A stretch of DNA of 5,978 nucleotides from Desulfotignum sp. (GTDB lineage Bacteria > Desulfobacterota > Desulfobacteria > Desulfobacterales > Desulfobacteraceae): assembly GCA_011390235.1 (NCBI GenBank), contig JAABSS010000057.1, positions 1-5,978 on the forward strand, in the 5' to 3' direction. The notes beneath the pieces were generated by a model, which saw only the letters and a program-made list of their open reading frames with translations, searched no databases and was not told where the DNA came from. Position numbers and translations under genes: made by a program. Shown in pieces: positions 1 through 5,900 of the stretch; the first letter of the stretch is position 1; the number at the start of each line of letters is the position of its first letter.

Positions 1-3000
1 TGCCAGAGGCTTTTGCGTGGACCTCACCCAGTGGGAAGATCCCGTCAAACAGCCGGAACCCAAACGCATGCGCTTACTTTTGTCCGGTGCCAATCCCAAA
101 CCTGTCCCCATAAAAGCACCCGCACCTGTAAACTCAACAGCATCTGCAAAAACTTCTGCACATATAACCGCAACAACATCTGGACCTGAAAACCCGCCGG
201 AAAACGAGAATCCATCGGAAAATGCAAAACCCCGTGAACGTTTAACTCCACTGAAAAACGGACAACCATTGCAAGGTGCAAAAGCACCTGCACCCGGAAA
301 AATGTCGGAACCGGAAAAAAAACAGGTTTTCCCCCAAAAAAACCATGACAATCCTGCCCCGGTTTCCCGTCAAGCCCAACCGGATCAACCGGATACATCC
401 GGGGCACGCCAACAAGGATCTGATATGCACACCCCTTCTGATATGCACCCTTCTGCCCCCCAAAATGCCATGCTCCTGGTGCAGAAAGGCCTGGAAGCCA
501 TGCAGGCGCTGCAGGCCCAGACCGCCAGAACCCATGAAAAATTTCTGGAAACACAGGCCCAGGCCAGCCACAACCTGGCCGCCATCATGGAACAGACACG
601 CCAGTTCATGGCTGCCCCGGGCACAAGTCCTGCAGACCCGGCCCTGAATTCTTTGCCGAATTTCCAATCCCCATCCCGAGCACCGCAGCAAATGGCTTAC
701 CCGCATACCCCACCGGGCAGACTCAATGGGGAAAACCCGCAGCAGATGCCCCACCCACCTTTTGTTCAGGCCAGTGCTGCTGCCTCCCATGTGCCGGCCG
801 CTTTCCAGGAAGATGCAGGTCTTCGTGATGATACAGATTCCTGTAATGAAACAGGTCTTCGTGATCACAGAGGTTTTAGTAATGAAGCAGATTACCGTGA
901 TACATCCCCCCGCGATGCAGGTTTCAGGGATTCCGGTTTCCATGCTGCAGACGCCGGTGCTTCAGACATTCCTGCTGAACAAACAGCATCCAGGCCCCGG
1001 CAGAAAACGGATTTGACACCAGCAGCACATGCTGTACAGCCTGATACAGCAACGTCTGCCGCAGCGCCGCCTGCCCATGCAAAAGCTTCGAAATCCGGTC
1101 TGCCAGACATCCAGAAGGTGCTTTTTGATACCGTCAGCCGGCTCACTGGATTTCCTGAAGAGATGCTGGAACCGTCCATGGATATTGAATCCGACCTGGG
1201 CATTGACTCCATCAAAAAAGTGGAAATCATCTCAGAGCTGGAAAAGCATCTGCCCGACACCAGCGGACTTACCACGGAAAGTATCGGATCTGTCCGGACC
1301 CTCACAGACATCTGCCAGGCCATTACGTCCCAGGCACCTGCACCGGATGCCGGCACAAAAACTTTTTTTGGATCTGACAAGGCTTCCGGTGACCAAACCG
1401 TCCGGAGCACACAAGCGCTCTCCTGTGCGCAACCACAAGCTGACTGCAATACACAAGCAATCTCCAATACGCCACCCCCTGCTGACTGCAGGACACAACC
1501 GATCTCCAATACACAAACACATGCGGATACAAAAGCACACCTTGAAGCTGTTCCAGGGGATGATACACATTTTGCTTCCCAGGCTGCAGCAGATTCCGGT
1601 CCGGGTGCAGCCCCGGGGGCGGGGGCTCCCCAAACCCCTGAAATCACAAAGATGCTGGTGGATACCATCAGTGAACTTACCGGTTTTCCAGAAGAAATGC
1701 TGGAACCCGGCATGAATCTTGAGTCCGACCTGGGCATTGATTCCATCAAACGGGTGGAGATTTTATCCCGGCTGGAGCAGGCCCTGGGAGATGGTGCAAA
1801 AGGCCTGTCCGCCGATGCCATGGCAAAACTGAAAACCATTCAGGATATTGTGGATTTTCTGGAACAAACCGAACCTGAAACACAGGATTCTGAAAAAAAA
1901 AACACTTTTTTACGGGAGAAAAAGCCGGAAGATACGGAACCGCCTGACCTGATACGCCGGGAAATCACCCTGCCCCCTTATCCCATCCACCAGATCCGTT
2001 TTTTTAACGGATCCCGGATACAGATACCTGCAGACAAAAAAATATACATCACCCGGGACCAGTCCGGCATTGCAGGGCTTCTTAAAAAAGAATTTGAAAA
2101 CCAGGGCCTGGCAGCAGATATCATCGATATATCTGCCGGCACCATCCCGGAACTGCCGGATGCTGCCGGCATTGTCATTGTCCAGGACAAATGCGACAGG
2201 CACCTGGATCCATGGGACAGCAGTGATACACAAGACGCTACAGATTTTGTAAAGTCCGCGTTTGCCCTGGTCCACAAAAATGCGGCCCACCTCAGGGCTT
2301 CTGCCCGGCAGAAAGGGGCATTTTTCACCACCATATCCTTTTCAGGGGGCAGCTTCGGGTTTGGCGACACAGCATTTGCCACCCATCCCGTGTATGGGGC
2401 CCTGGCAGGACTTGCAAAAACCGCCCGTCTGGAATGGCAGGATGTTCTGTGCCACGCCCTGGACATGCCCTGTGACACGAACGCGTGCAAAAATCTTGCT
2501 GAACCTGCCGCTGCTTTGATGATGACCAACGGGGCAGTGGAAATGGGGCTCACCGGTGACAACTGCATGATTCCCACCCTGAAGGTATCGCCGGTCAAAA
2601 AAGGGAAAACAGGCCTTACCTCTAAAGATGTGGTGGTGATTTCCGGCGGTGCAAAAGGGGTGACGGCTGCATGTGCTGTTGCTCTGGCCGAATCCTGTGC
2701 ACCTGCCATTGCCCTTGTGGGACGTTCGCCTGTTCCCATGGAAGAACCAAAATGGGCACAAAACATCACTGATCCCTCCCAGTTAAAAAAAGCGATCCTC
2801 ACCCGGGAATTTGCCGGACAAAAACCCAGGCCTGCAGATATTGAAAAACGGTACCAGGCCATCTGCGGCAACCGGCAGATTCTGCACACCCTGGAACAGA
2901 TCCGTTCTTATGGGGCACAGGCTGCCTACTGGTCTGCAGATATCCGGGATACCAGCGCGTTGCACAAGACCCTGGATGACATCAGGCAGAAATTCGGGCC

Positions 3001-5704
3001 TGTGACTGCTGTTATTCACGGGGCTGGGGTGCTGGAAGACAAACTGATCGCTGAAAAAAAACCGGAACAGTTCAGCCGGGTATTTGATACCAAAGTGGCG
3101 GGACTGCAATCCCTTGTTGATGCCACAGCCGGAGATTCGCTCAAATATATGATCGTGTTTTCATCCATTGCCGCCAGAACCGGCAATTCCGGCCAGTGCG
3201 ATTATGCCATGGCCAATGAAGTGCTCAACAAAACTGCGGGCCTGCTTGCAAAAAAAAATCCGGGCTGCAAATATCTGGCCATCAACTGGGGTCCCTGGGA
3301 CGGAGGCATGGTGCATGACGGGCTGAAGCGCGAATTTGCCAAAAAAGGGGTGGGCCTGATTCCGCTGGCGGCCGGGTGCCGGCAGCTGCTTCTGGAAATG
3401 GAAAATCCAGACCCCTGGCCTGTGGAAGTCGTCATCACAGCCCCGGGACAGAACCAGAAGAAAAAAAAAATGCCGGTACTGTCCCAGGTGACGGAACTGG
3501 CCGTCTCCTTAGACAATATGCCTGTTCTTGACAGCCACAGGATCAACCATGAACCGGTTGTTCCGTTTGCCCTGCTGGCAGAGATGATGGCCCAGGCAGG
3601 TGAAAAAAACAATCCCGGTCTTGTGTTTGCCGGCATTGATGACATGCGGCTGCTCAAAGGGATCAGGCCCAAAGACAGCCAGGTGACCCTGGCCGTGAAC
3701 CTGGGAAAGTGCACCCCTGCTGATACCGAGTTCAACACATTGGCCAGCCTGACCTCGGCCGGTGCCGAAGGAGAGATCTACACCCATGCCACTGCCACTG
3801 TTATATTGAAAAACAGTCTGCCGGAGCCGCCGGTATTATCTGAGTGGGGCCGAATGGAACTGGCACCTGCGAAAATATCTGCGGGAAAAGCTTATAAAAC
3901 CATATTGTTCCACGGCAGCGCCCTCCAGGCAATCGATGCTGTCACCGGGATCTCTAACAAAGGCATTGCAGTTACCGCCTTTCCTGCGCCTGCACCGGAA
4001 CAGTGGTGTAAGACACCTTTACAGAAACACTGGGTTACCGACCCCCTGCTGCTGGATGCAGCCTTCCAGGCAGCCATTATCTGGACCTGGGAAAACCGGG
4101 GCCAGGTCTGCCTGCCGGCCTGTTTTGCCAATCTGCGGATATATGCATCTTTTCACCGCCCACAAGCCGGTGGGAACAATGGTAAAAAGCATGACCCCAA
4201 CAGCGGAAACAAAGACAGTCACACCGCTGATAAGCGCATCCATATCCTGTTCACGGTGAATGAAAACACAGCGCACAGCATCAAAGGATATTTCACCTTT
4301 CTGGATGCCAACAACACGGTCGTGGCCAGCATTACCGGATTTGAAGCAATTGTGGATCCTGCCCTGCACGAAAAATTCAAACCCCGGCCCTTGTTTGACA
4401 GATCTGCCATTCTGGAATTTGCCCAGGGAAGCCCTTCTGCTGCTTTCGGTGAAAAATACAAAGTATTTGACAAGGACCGGCAGATTGCCAGACTGCCCAG
4501 GCCCCCTTATTTTTTCATGGACCGGGTCCTGACAGTCGACCATGCCCAATGGGTTATGCAGCCCGGCGGATGGATTGAAACCCAGTATGATATTCCACAA
4601 GATGCCTGGTATTTTGCAGCCAACCGCACCCATACCATGCCGTTCTGCATTCTGCTGGAGATCGCGCTGCAGCCCTGCGGATGGCTGGCAGCCTTTGCCG
4701 GATCCGCTCTGCACAGTGATGCCCGCCTGCATTTTCGCAACCTTGGGGGAAAGGCCGAGTTACAGGCCAACCTCACAAAAGACGCCGGCACCCTGACCAT
4801 CCGCGCCCGGATCACCGATGTCTCCACAGCAGGGGGCATGATCATCCAGAATTTTGCCCTGCAGGTGCGCAACCAGGGACAGATAGTTTACCAGGGTACC
4901 ACCAGTTTCGGATTTTTTTCCGCCCGGGCCCTGGCTGAGCAGAAAGGTATCCGCAACAGCAAGCTGGTGCCAAAAAACATCTCTTCCCGGCAAGACAAGG
5001 ATAGCTCCTTGCAGAGCAGCACATCTTCCCGACAGGAGGATACTTTTGCAAACCACCGCCACAATACAGGCGATTTTTCAAATCCTGAAATGGTGACATC
5101 CCCCTGCCCGTCCCCGAAAACAACTGCCCCCTGTCCAAACCTGAAAACGGCTGCTGTTTCCATCCCGGAACCGGTTGTGGTGTTTGCAGACGATGCCCCC
5201 CTGACACCGGATGATCCGGACACCAGCCCTGACACCGGTATGCCGGCCAAAGCCCTGCGCATGATAGATACCATCGATGTAATTGACCTGGATGGGGGCT
5301 GTTTTAATAAAGGATATGTCCGGGCAGCCAAAAAAAATGACCCTGAAGAATGGTTTTTTGATGCCCATTTTTATCAGGACCCGGTCTGTCCGGGATCTCT
5401 GGGGATTGAATCTTTTCTCCAGAGCATGCGCTGTTTTCTGCAAAAAAAATATGCCCTGGATCCCTTAAAATATACCCCGCAGCTGATGACCGGCCAGAAC
5501 CATGAATGGATCTACCGGGGCCAGATCATTCCCGGCAACCAGGAGATCCGGGTGCACACCCACATCAGGGAGACTGCTGCTGTCCGGGAAACTGGTGCCC
5601 TGACTGACAGGTATGAAGTTGTGGCGGACGGAGCGCTTACTGTGGACGGGATCTGCATTTATGAAATGAAACACTTTGGTGTGGCGTTTGTTCCTGCCCA
5701 ATAA
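1..5704 (+). CDS. PUFA/secondary-lipid synthase, PfaA-like with C-terminal FabA-like DH pair (5' partial)
   Basis: Multidomain iterative fatty acid/polyketide synthase, cut by the left edge. The frame is open from base 2 (codons Ala-Arg-Gly-Phe-Cys precede the GTG at 17), so that GTG is Val and not a start; residue numbers here count it as 1. Visible domains: a tail resembling a post-AT segment (1-20); low-complexity linker with a helical stretch (149-198); ACP1 (about 362-436, Ser398); ACP2 (542-617, Ser576); KR (about 650-1130, SGGAKG at 876-881, Lys1026/Ser1050/Tyr1063/Asn1067); PKS-type DH (1155-1445, His1174/Asp1347); FabA-like pseudo-DH (1459-1640); FabA-like DH (1743-1895, His1784/Glu1798). 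Family knowledge: PfaA is KS-AT-ACPn-KR-DH, while FabA-like pairs sit in PfaC, so this is a fusion-like variant. KS and most or all of AT should lie upstream (inference). No enoyl reductase is seen. The product could be a PUFA or another secondary lipid. Acts in the cytoplasm; no signal peptide or membrane segment is evident. Confidence 0.95.
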   Translation, partial: ARGFCVDLTQWEDPVKQPEPKRMRLLLSGANPKPVPIKAPAPVNSTASAKTSAHITATTSGPENPPENENPSENAKPRERLTPLKNGQPLQGAKAPAPGKMSEPEKKQVFPQKNHDNPAPVSRQAQPDQPDTSGARQQGSDMHTPSDMHPSAPQNAMLLVQKGLEAMQALQAQTARTHEKFLETQAQASHNLAAIMEQTRQFMAAPGTSPADPALNSLPNFQSPSRAPQQMAYPHTPPGRLNGENPQQMPHPPFVQASAAASHVPAAFQEDAGLRDDTDSCNETGLRDHRGFSNEADYRDTSPRDAGFRDSGFHAADAGASDIPAEQTASRPRQKTDLTPAAHAVQPDTATSAAAPPAHAKASKSGLPDIQKVLFDTVSRLTGFPEEMLEPSMDIESDLGIDSIKKVEIISELEKHLPDTSGLTTESIGSVRTLTDICQAITSQAPAPDAGTKTFFGSDKASGDQTVRSTQALSCAQPQADCNTQAISNTPPPADCRTQPISNTQTHADTKAHLEAVPGDDTHFASQAAADSGPGAAPGAGAPQTPEITKMLVDTISELTGFPEEMLEPGMNLESDLGIDSIKRVEILSRLEQALGDGAKGLSADAMAKLKTIQDIVDFLEQTEPETQDSEKKNTFLREKKPEDTEPPDLIRREITLPPYPIHQIRFFNGSRIQIPADKKIYITRDQSGIAGLLKKEFENQGLAADIIDISAGTIPELPDAAGIVIVQDKCDRHLDPWDSSDTQDATDFVKSAFALVHKNAAHLRASARQKGAFFTTISFSGGSFGFGDTAFATHPVYGALAGLAKTARLEWQDVLCHALDMPCDTNACKNLAEPAAALMMTNGAVEMGLTGDNCMIPTLKVSPVKKGKTGLTSKDVVVISGGAKGVTAACAVALAESCAPAIALVGRSPVPMEEPKWAQNITDPSQLKKAILTREFAGQKPRPADIEKRYQAICGNRQILHTLEQIRSYGAQAAYWSADIRDTSALHKTLDDIRQKFGPVTAVIHGAGVLEDKLIAEKKPEQFSRVFDTKVAGLQSLVDATAGDSLKYMIVFSSIAARTGNSGQCDYAMANEVLNKTAGLLAKKNPGCKYLAINWGPWDGGMVHDGLKREFAKKGVGLIPLAAGCRQLLLEMENPDPWPVEVVITAPGQNQKKKKMPVLSQVTELAVSLDNMPVLDSHRINHEPVVPFALLAEMMAQAGEKNNPGLVFAGIDDMRLLKGIRPKDSQVTLAVNLGKCTPADTEFNTLASLTSAGAEGEIYTHATATVILKNSLPEPPVLSEWGRMELAPAKISAGKAYKTILFHGSALQAIDAVTGISNKGIAVTAFPAPAPEQWCKTPLQKHWVTDPLLLDAAFQAAIIWTWENRGQVCLPACFANLRIYASFHRPQAGGNNGKKHDPNSGNKDSHTADKRIHILFTVNENTAHSIKGYFTFLDANNTVVASITGFEAIVDPALHEKFKPRPLFDRSAILEFAQGSPSAAFGEKYKVFDKDRQIARLPRPPYFFMDRVLTVDHAQWVMQPGGWIETQYDIPQDAWYFAANRTHTMPFCILLEIALQPCGWLAAFAGSALHSDARLHFRNLGGKAELQANLTKDAGTLTIRARITDVSTAGGMIIQNFALQVRNQGQIVYQGTTSFGFFSARALAEQKGIRNSKLVPKNISSRQDKDSSLQSSTSSRQEDTFANHRHNTGDFSNPEMVTSPCPSPKTTAPCPNLKTAAVSIPEPVVVFADDAPLTPDDPDTSPDTGMPAKALRMIDTIDVIDLDGGCFNKGYVRAAKKNDPEEWFFDAHFYQDPVCPGSLGIESFLQSMRCFLQKKYALDPLKYTPQLMTGQNHEWIYRGQIIPGNQEIRVHTHIRETAAVRETGALTDRYEVVADGALTVDGICIYEMKHFGVAFVPAQ
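461..610 (+). other. Helical Gln/Ala-rich segment in the AT-ACP linker
   Basis: Residues 149-198 are predicted to be helical by composition (Ala, Gln, Glu, Leu, Met, few Pro) inside an otherwise Pro-rich disordered linker. The sense is 'LEAMQALQAQTARTHEKFLE' followed by a His-Asn-Leu-Ala-Ala-Ile-Met-Glu stretch. Similar helices with a Gln-Thr-Ala-x-x-His-x-x-Phe-Leu pattern occur between the acyltransferase and the carrier proteins in PUFA and related lipid synthases (from memory). This supports placing the missing upstream domain as an AT. A role in oligomerisation or docking is only a guess. Confidence 0.6.
816..923 (+). repeat. 36-nt (12-aa) degenerate tandem repeat, three units, in the AT-ACP1 linker
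   Basis: Units start at 816, 852 and 888. Units 1 and 2 share an identical 14-nt core (CAGGTCTTCGTGAT) and a later TAATGAA; unit 3 keeps only CAG..T..CGTGAT. The encoded repeat is roughly (A/T)-G-L-R-D-x5-N-E, and further Arg-Asp motifs follow to about residue 300. The repeat keeps the reading frame and is charged, so it probably forms a flexible spacer. Expansion by slippage or unequal crossover is inferred. Confidence 0.75.
1100..1324 (+). other. Acyl carrier protein domain 1
   Basis: Residues about 362-436 form a phosphopantetheine-binding domain. The motif D-L-G-I-D-S-I-K-K-V-E is present, and Ser398 (codon 1208-1210) is the expected 4'-phosphopantetheine attachment residue. The preceding L-T-G-F-P-E-E-M-L-E-P block is typical of PfaA-type ACPs. 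The domain tethers the growing acyl chain while KR and DH domains act on it. A phosphopantetheinyl transferase is required but is not in the window. Confidence 0.95.
1409..1534 (+). repeat. 42-nt (14-aa) tandem repeat, three units, between ACP1 and ACP2
   Basis: Units are 1409-1450, 1451-1492 and 1493-1534. They encode TQALSCAQPQADCN, TQAISNTPPPADCR and TQPISNTQTHADTK. Each begins with ACACAA, and units 1 and 2 share GCTGACTGCA near the end. The repeat is in frame and occupies part of a long ACP-ACP linker (the two carrier serines are 178 residues apart). Cysteines recur at matching positions in units 1 and 2, which is unusual in a spacer. Function is unknown; a flexible tether is most likely. 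Confidence 0.85.
1640..1867 (+). other. Acyl carrier protein domain 2
   Basis: Residues about 542-617. The motif D-L-G-I-D-S-I-K-R-V-E is present, with Ser576 (codon 1742-1744) as the attachment residue. Across the 29 residues from L-T-G-F to V-E-I it differs from ACP1 at only four positions, and the DNA is similarly close. The C-terminal half (helix III and IV region) has diverged. Tandem ACPs in PUFA synthases are known to raise product yield. Only two are present here, fewer than in several characterised PfaA proteins. Confidence 0.95.
1964..3406 (+). other. Ketoreductase (KR) domain with N-terminal structural subdomain
   Basis: Residues about 650-1130. The first ~210 residues look like the degenerate Rossmann structural half seen in type I KRs. 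The catalytic half starts with a beta strand and the NADPH-binding S-G-G-A-K-G-V-T (876-883). The expected catalytic residues are present: Lys1026 (D-T-K-V-A-G), Ser1050 (F-S-S-I-A), Tyr1063 and Asn1067 (Y-A-M-A-N), with the usual 13-residue Ser-Tyr spacing. An L-E-D at 1006-1008 sits where B-type KRs carry L-D-D, which hints at a D-configured 3-hydroxyacyl product (weak inference). It ends with N-W-G-P-W-D-G-G-M-V, the usual post-catalytic motif. It would reduce 3-ketoacyl-ACP to 3-hydroxyacyl-ACP. Confidence 0.93.
3479..4351 (+). other. PKS-type double-hotdog dehydratase domain (DH)
   Basis: Residues about 1155-1445, following the KR as in PfaA. The first hotdog has V-L-D-S-H-R-I-N-H-E-P-V-V-P, with His1174 as the catalytic base. 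The usual Gly of the HxxxGxxxxP motif is His1178 instead; Pro1183 is kept. The second hotdog has D-P-L-L-L-D-A-A-F-Q, which gives the canonical acid Asp1347 and Gln1351. Both catalytic residues are thus present, so the domain could be active despite the Gly-to-His change. A charged Asn/Gly/Lys/His insertion sits at about residues 1383-1405. Expected reaction: dehydration of 3-hydroxyacyl-ACP to trans-2-enoyl-ACP. Confidence 0.8.
4391..4936 (+). other. FabA-like hotdog domain lacking catalytic His (pseudo-DH)
   Basis: Residues about 1459-1640. The start (I-L-E-F-A-x-G, F-G-x-x-Y, R-L-P-R-P-P-Y) is the standard entry to PfaC FabA-like domains. At the active-site helix, where FabA has W-F-F-G-C-H-F, this domain reads W-Y-F-A-A-N, so Asn1536 replaces the catalytic His. 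The helix then runs M-P-F-C-I-L-L-E with Glu1548 at the acid position, followed by A-L-Q-P-C-G-W-L-A. PfaC work described a non-catalytic pseudo-DH before each active FabA-like DH (recalled), and this fits that pattern. Likely role: structural partner for the C-terminal DH. Confidence 0.82.
4982..5155 (+). repeat. Short tandem repeats in the linker between the two FabA-like domains
   Basis: Two small duplications lie in the linker at about residues 1641-1742. S-S-R-Q-(D/E) recurs at 4982 and 5024, a 42-nt spacing. Two adjacent 27-nt units at 5102-5128 and 5129-5155 encode PCPSPKTTA and PCPNLKTAA. The region is rich in Ser, Thr, Pro, Asp and Lys and is probably disordered. The repeats are degenerate, so they are older or relaxed duplications. 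Confidence 0.65.
5243..5701 (+). other. C-terminal FabA-like dehydratase domain (DH), apparently catalytic
   Basis: Residues about 1743-1895. The active-site segment reads W-F-F-D-A-H-F-Y-Q-D-P-V-C-P-G-S-L-G-I-E. His1784 matches the FabA/FabZ catalytic His, and Glu1798 sits at the acid position (Asp in E. coli FabA, Glu in FabZ). With the preceding pseudo-DH it would form one hotdog pair. FabA-type domains can dehydrate and, in some cases, isomerise trans-2 to cis-3 enoyl chains, which is the step thought to retain cis double bonds in PUFA synthesis. The protein ends 14 residues after Y-E-M-K with no further domain, so no PfaC-type C-terminal (UMA) domain follows. Confidence 0.88.
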
Positions 5705-5748
5705 TAATCCAGACCACCCTAAGAGTAATCACCTGTAAACAAATTTCT

Positions 5749-5768
5749 GCGGGTGGATTGCTACCCGC
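5749..5768 (+). other. Small hairpin downstream of the synthase stop
   Basis: GCGGGT (5749-5754) pairs with ACCCGC (5763-5768), extended inward by a G-T and a G-C pair around an ATTG loop. No T tract follows on either strand. It shares two bases with the left arm of the long palindrome, so the two structures compete slightly. It lies about 45 bases after the stop codons and could protect the mRNA 3' end. It could also be chance, so the call is modest. Confidence 0.4.
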
Positions 5769-5839
5769 CCCTGGTGGGAGTCCTGCACCCGGCCCGAGAT
5801 AAAATCTGACGGTCCGGGTGCAGGACTCCCACCAGGGGC
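5767..5839. repeat. Long palindrome: 26-bp perfect inverted repeat with structured loop
   Basis: The left arm (5767-5792) and right arm (5814-5839) are perfect reverse complements over 26 bases; the core reads CTGGTGGGAGTCCTGCACCC. Inside, after one mismatch (5793/5813), 5794-5796 pairs with 5810-5812 and AGAT (5797-5800) pairs with ATCT (5804-5807) around AAA, so nearly the whole 73-base element can fold. It sits between the converging synthase and rRNA genes. No T tract adjoins the stem on either strand, so it is not a classical intrinsic terminator. It could be a dispersed REP/MITE-like element or a transcription barrier; no transposase or clear target duplication is visible. Confidence 0.9.
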
Positions 5840-5846
5840 TAAGTCG

Positions 5847-5889
5847 AAAAAAAAAGCCCTGACCGTTTATGATAAACAATCAGGGCTTT
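5847..5889 (-). terminator. Rho-independent terminator of the 5S rRNA / rRNA operon
   Basis: Read leftward, a 10-bp stem (AAAGCCCTGA with TCAGGGCTTT, 5880-5889 and 5853-5862) is capped by a second 5-bp stem (5865-5869 with 5873-5877) across a 2x2 internal loop. It runs into nine T's (5847-5855 on the complement, the first three pairing in the stem). It begins about 11 bases after the 5S 3' end, the normal position for an rRNA operon terminator. In the + direction the hairpin is followed only by TTTG, so it would be a poor terminator for the synthase. Confidence 0.93.
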
Positions 5890-5900
5890 GTATAAATAAT

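Noticed and set aside
17..19. GTG as the start codon of the synthase.
   Set aside because: The frame is open to base 2 and the residues before it continue smoothly into an apparent post-AT segment; no Shine-Dalgarno sequence is visible. KS-AT domains are expected upstream.
1409..1534. CRISPR-like array from regularly spaced repeats.
   Set aside because: The units are degenerate, in frame, contiguous without unique spacers, and sit inside a coding linker.
892..1839. 315-residue open frame on the minus strand.
   Set aside because: It lies wholly over the ACP-ACP region, whose protein motifs are unmistakable on the + strand. Its translation is Ser/Ala/Cys-rich with no recognisable domain, as expected of a complementary-strand shadow.
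1978..2889. 303-residue open frame on the minus strand.
   Set aside because: It is antisense to the KR domain, with no family features in its translation and no separate start signals.
5767..5839. The palindrome as the intrinsic terminator of the synthase.
   Set aside because: The right arm is followed by TAAGTCG and then A's, not T's, on the + strand, and the left arm has no T tract on the minus strand.
5760..5841. GCTA on both sides of the palindrome (5760-5763 and 5838-5841) as a target-site duplication.
   Set aside because: Four bases are too few, and the right copy overlaps the inverted repeat while the left does not, so the geometry is wrong.
5637..5879. 80-residue minus-strand frame crossing the palindrome and the terminator.
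   Set aside because: It starts inside the rRNA terminator hairpin and runs through the palindrome into the end of the synthase; its sequence is low-complexity Pro/Gly with no support.
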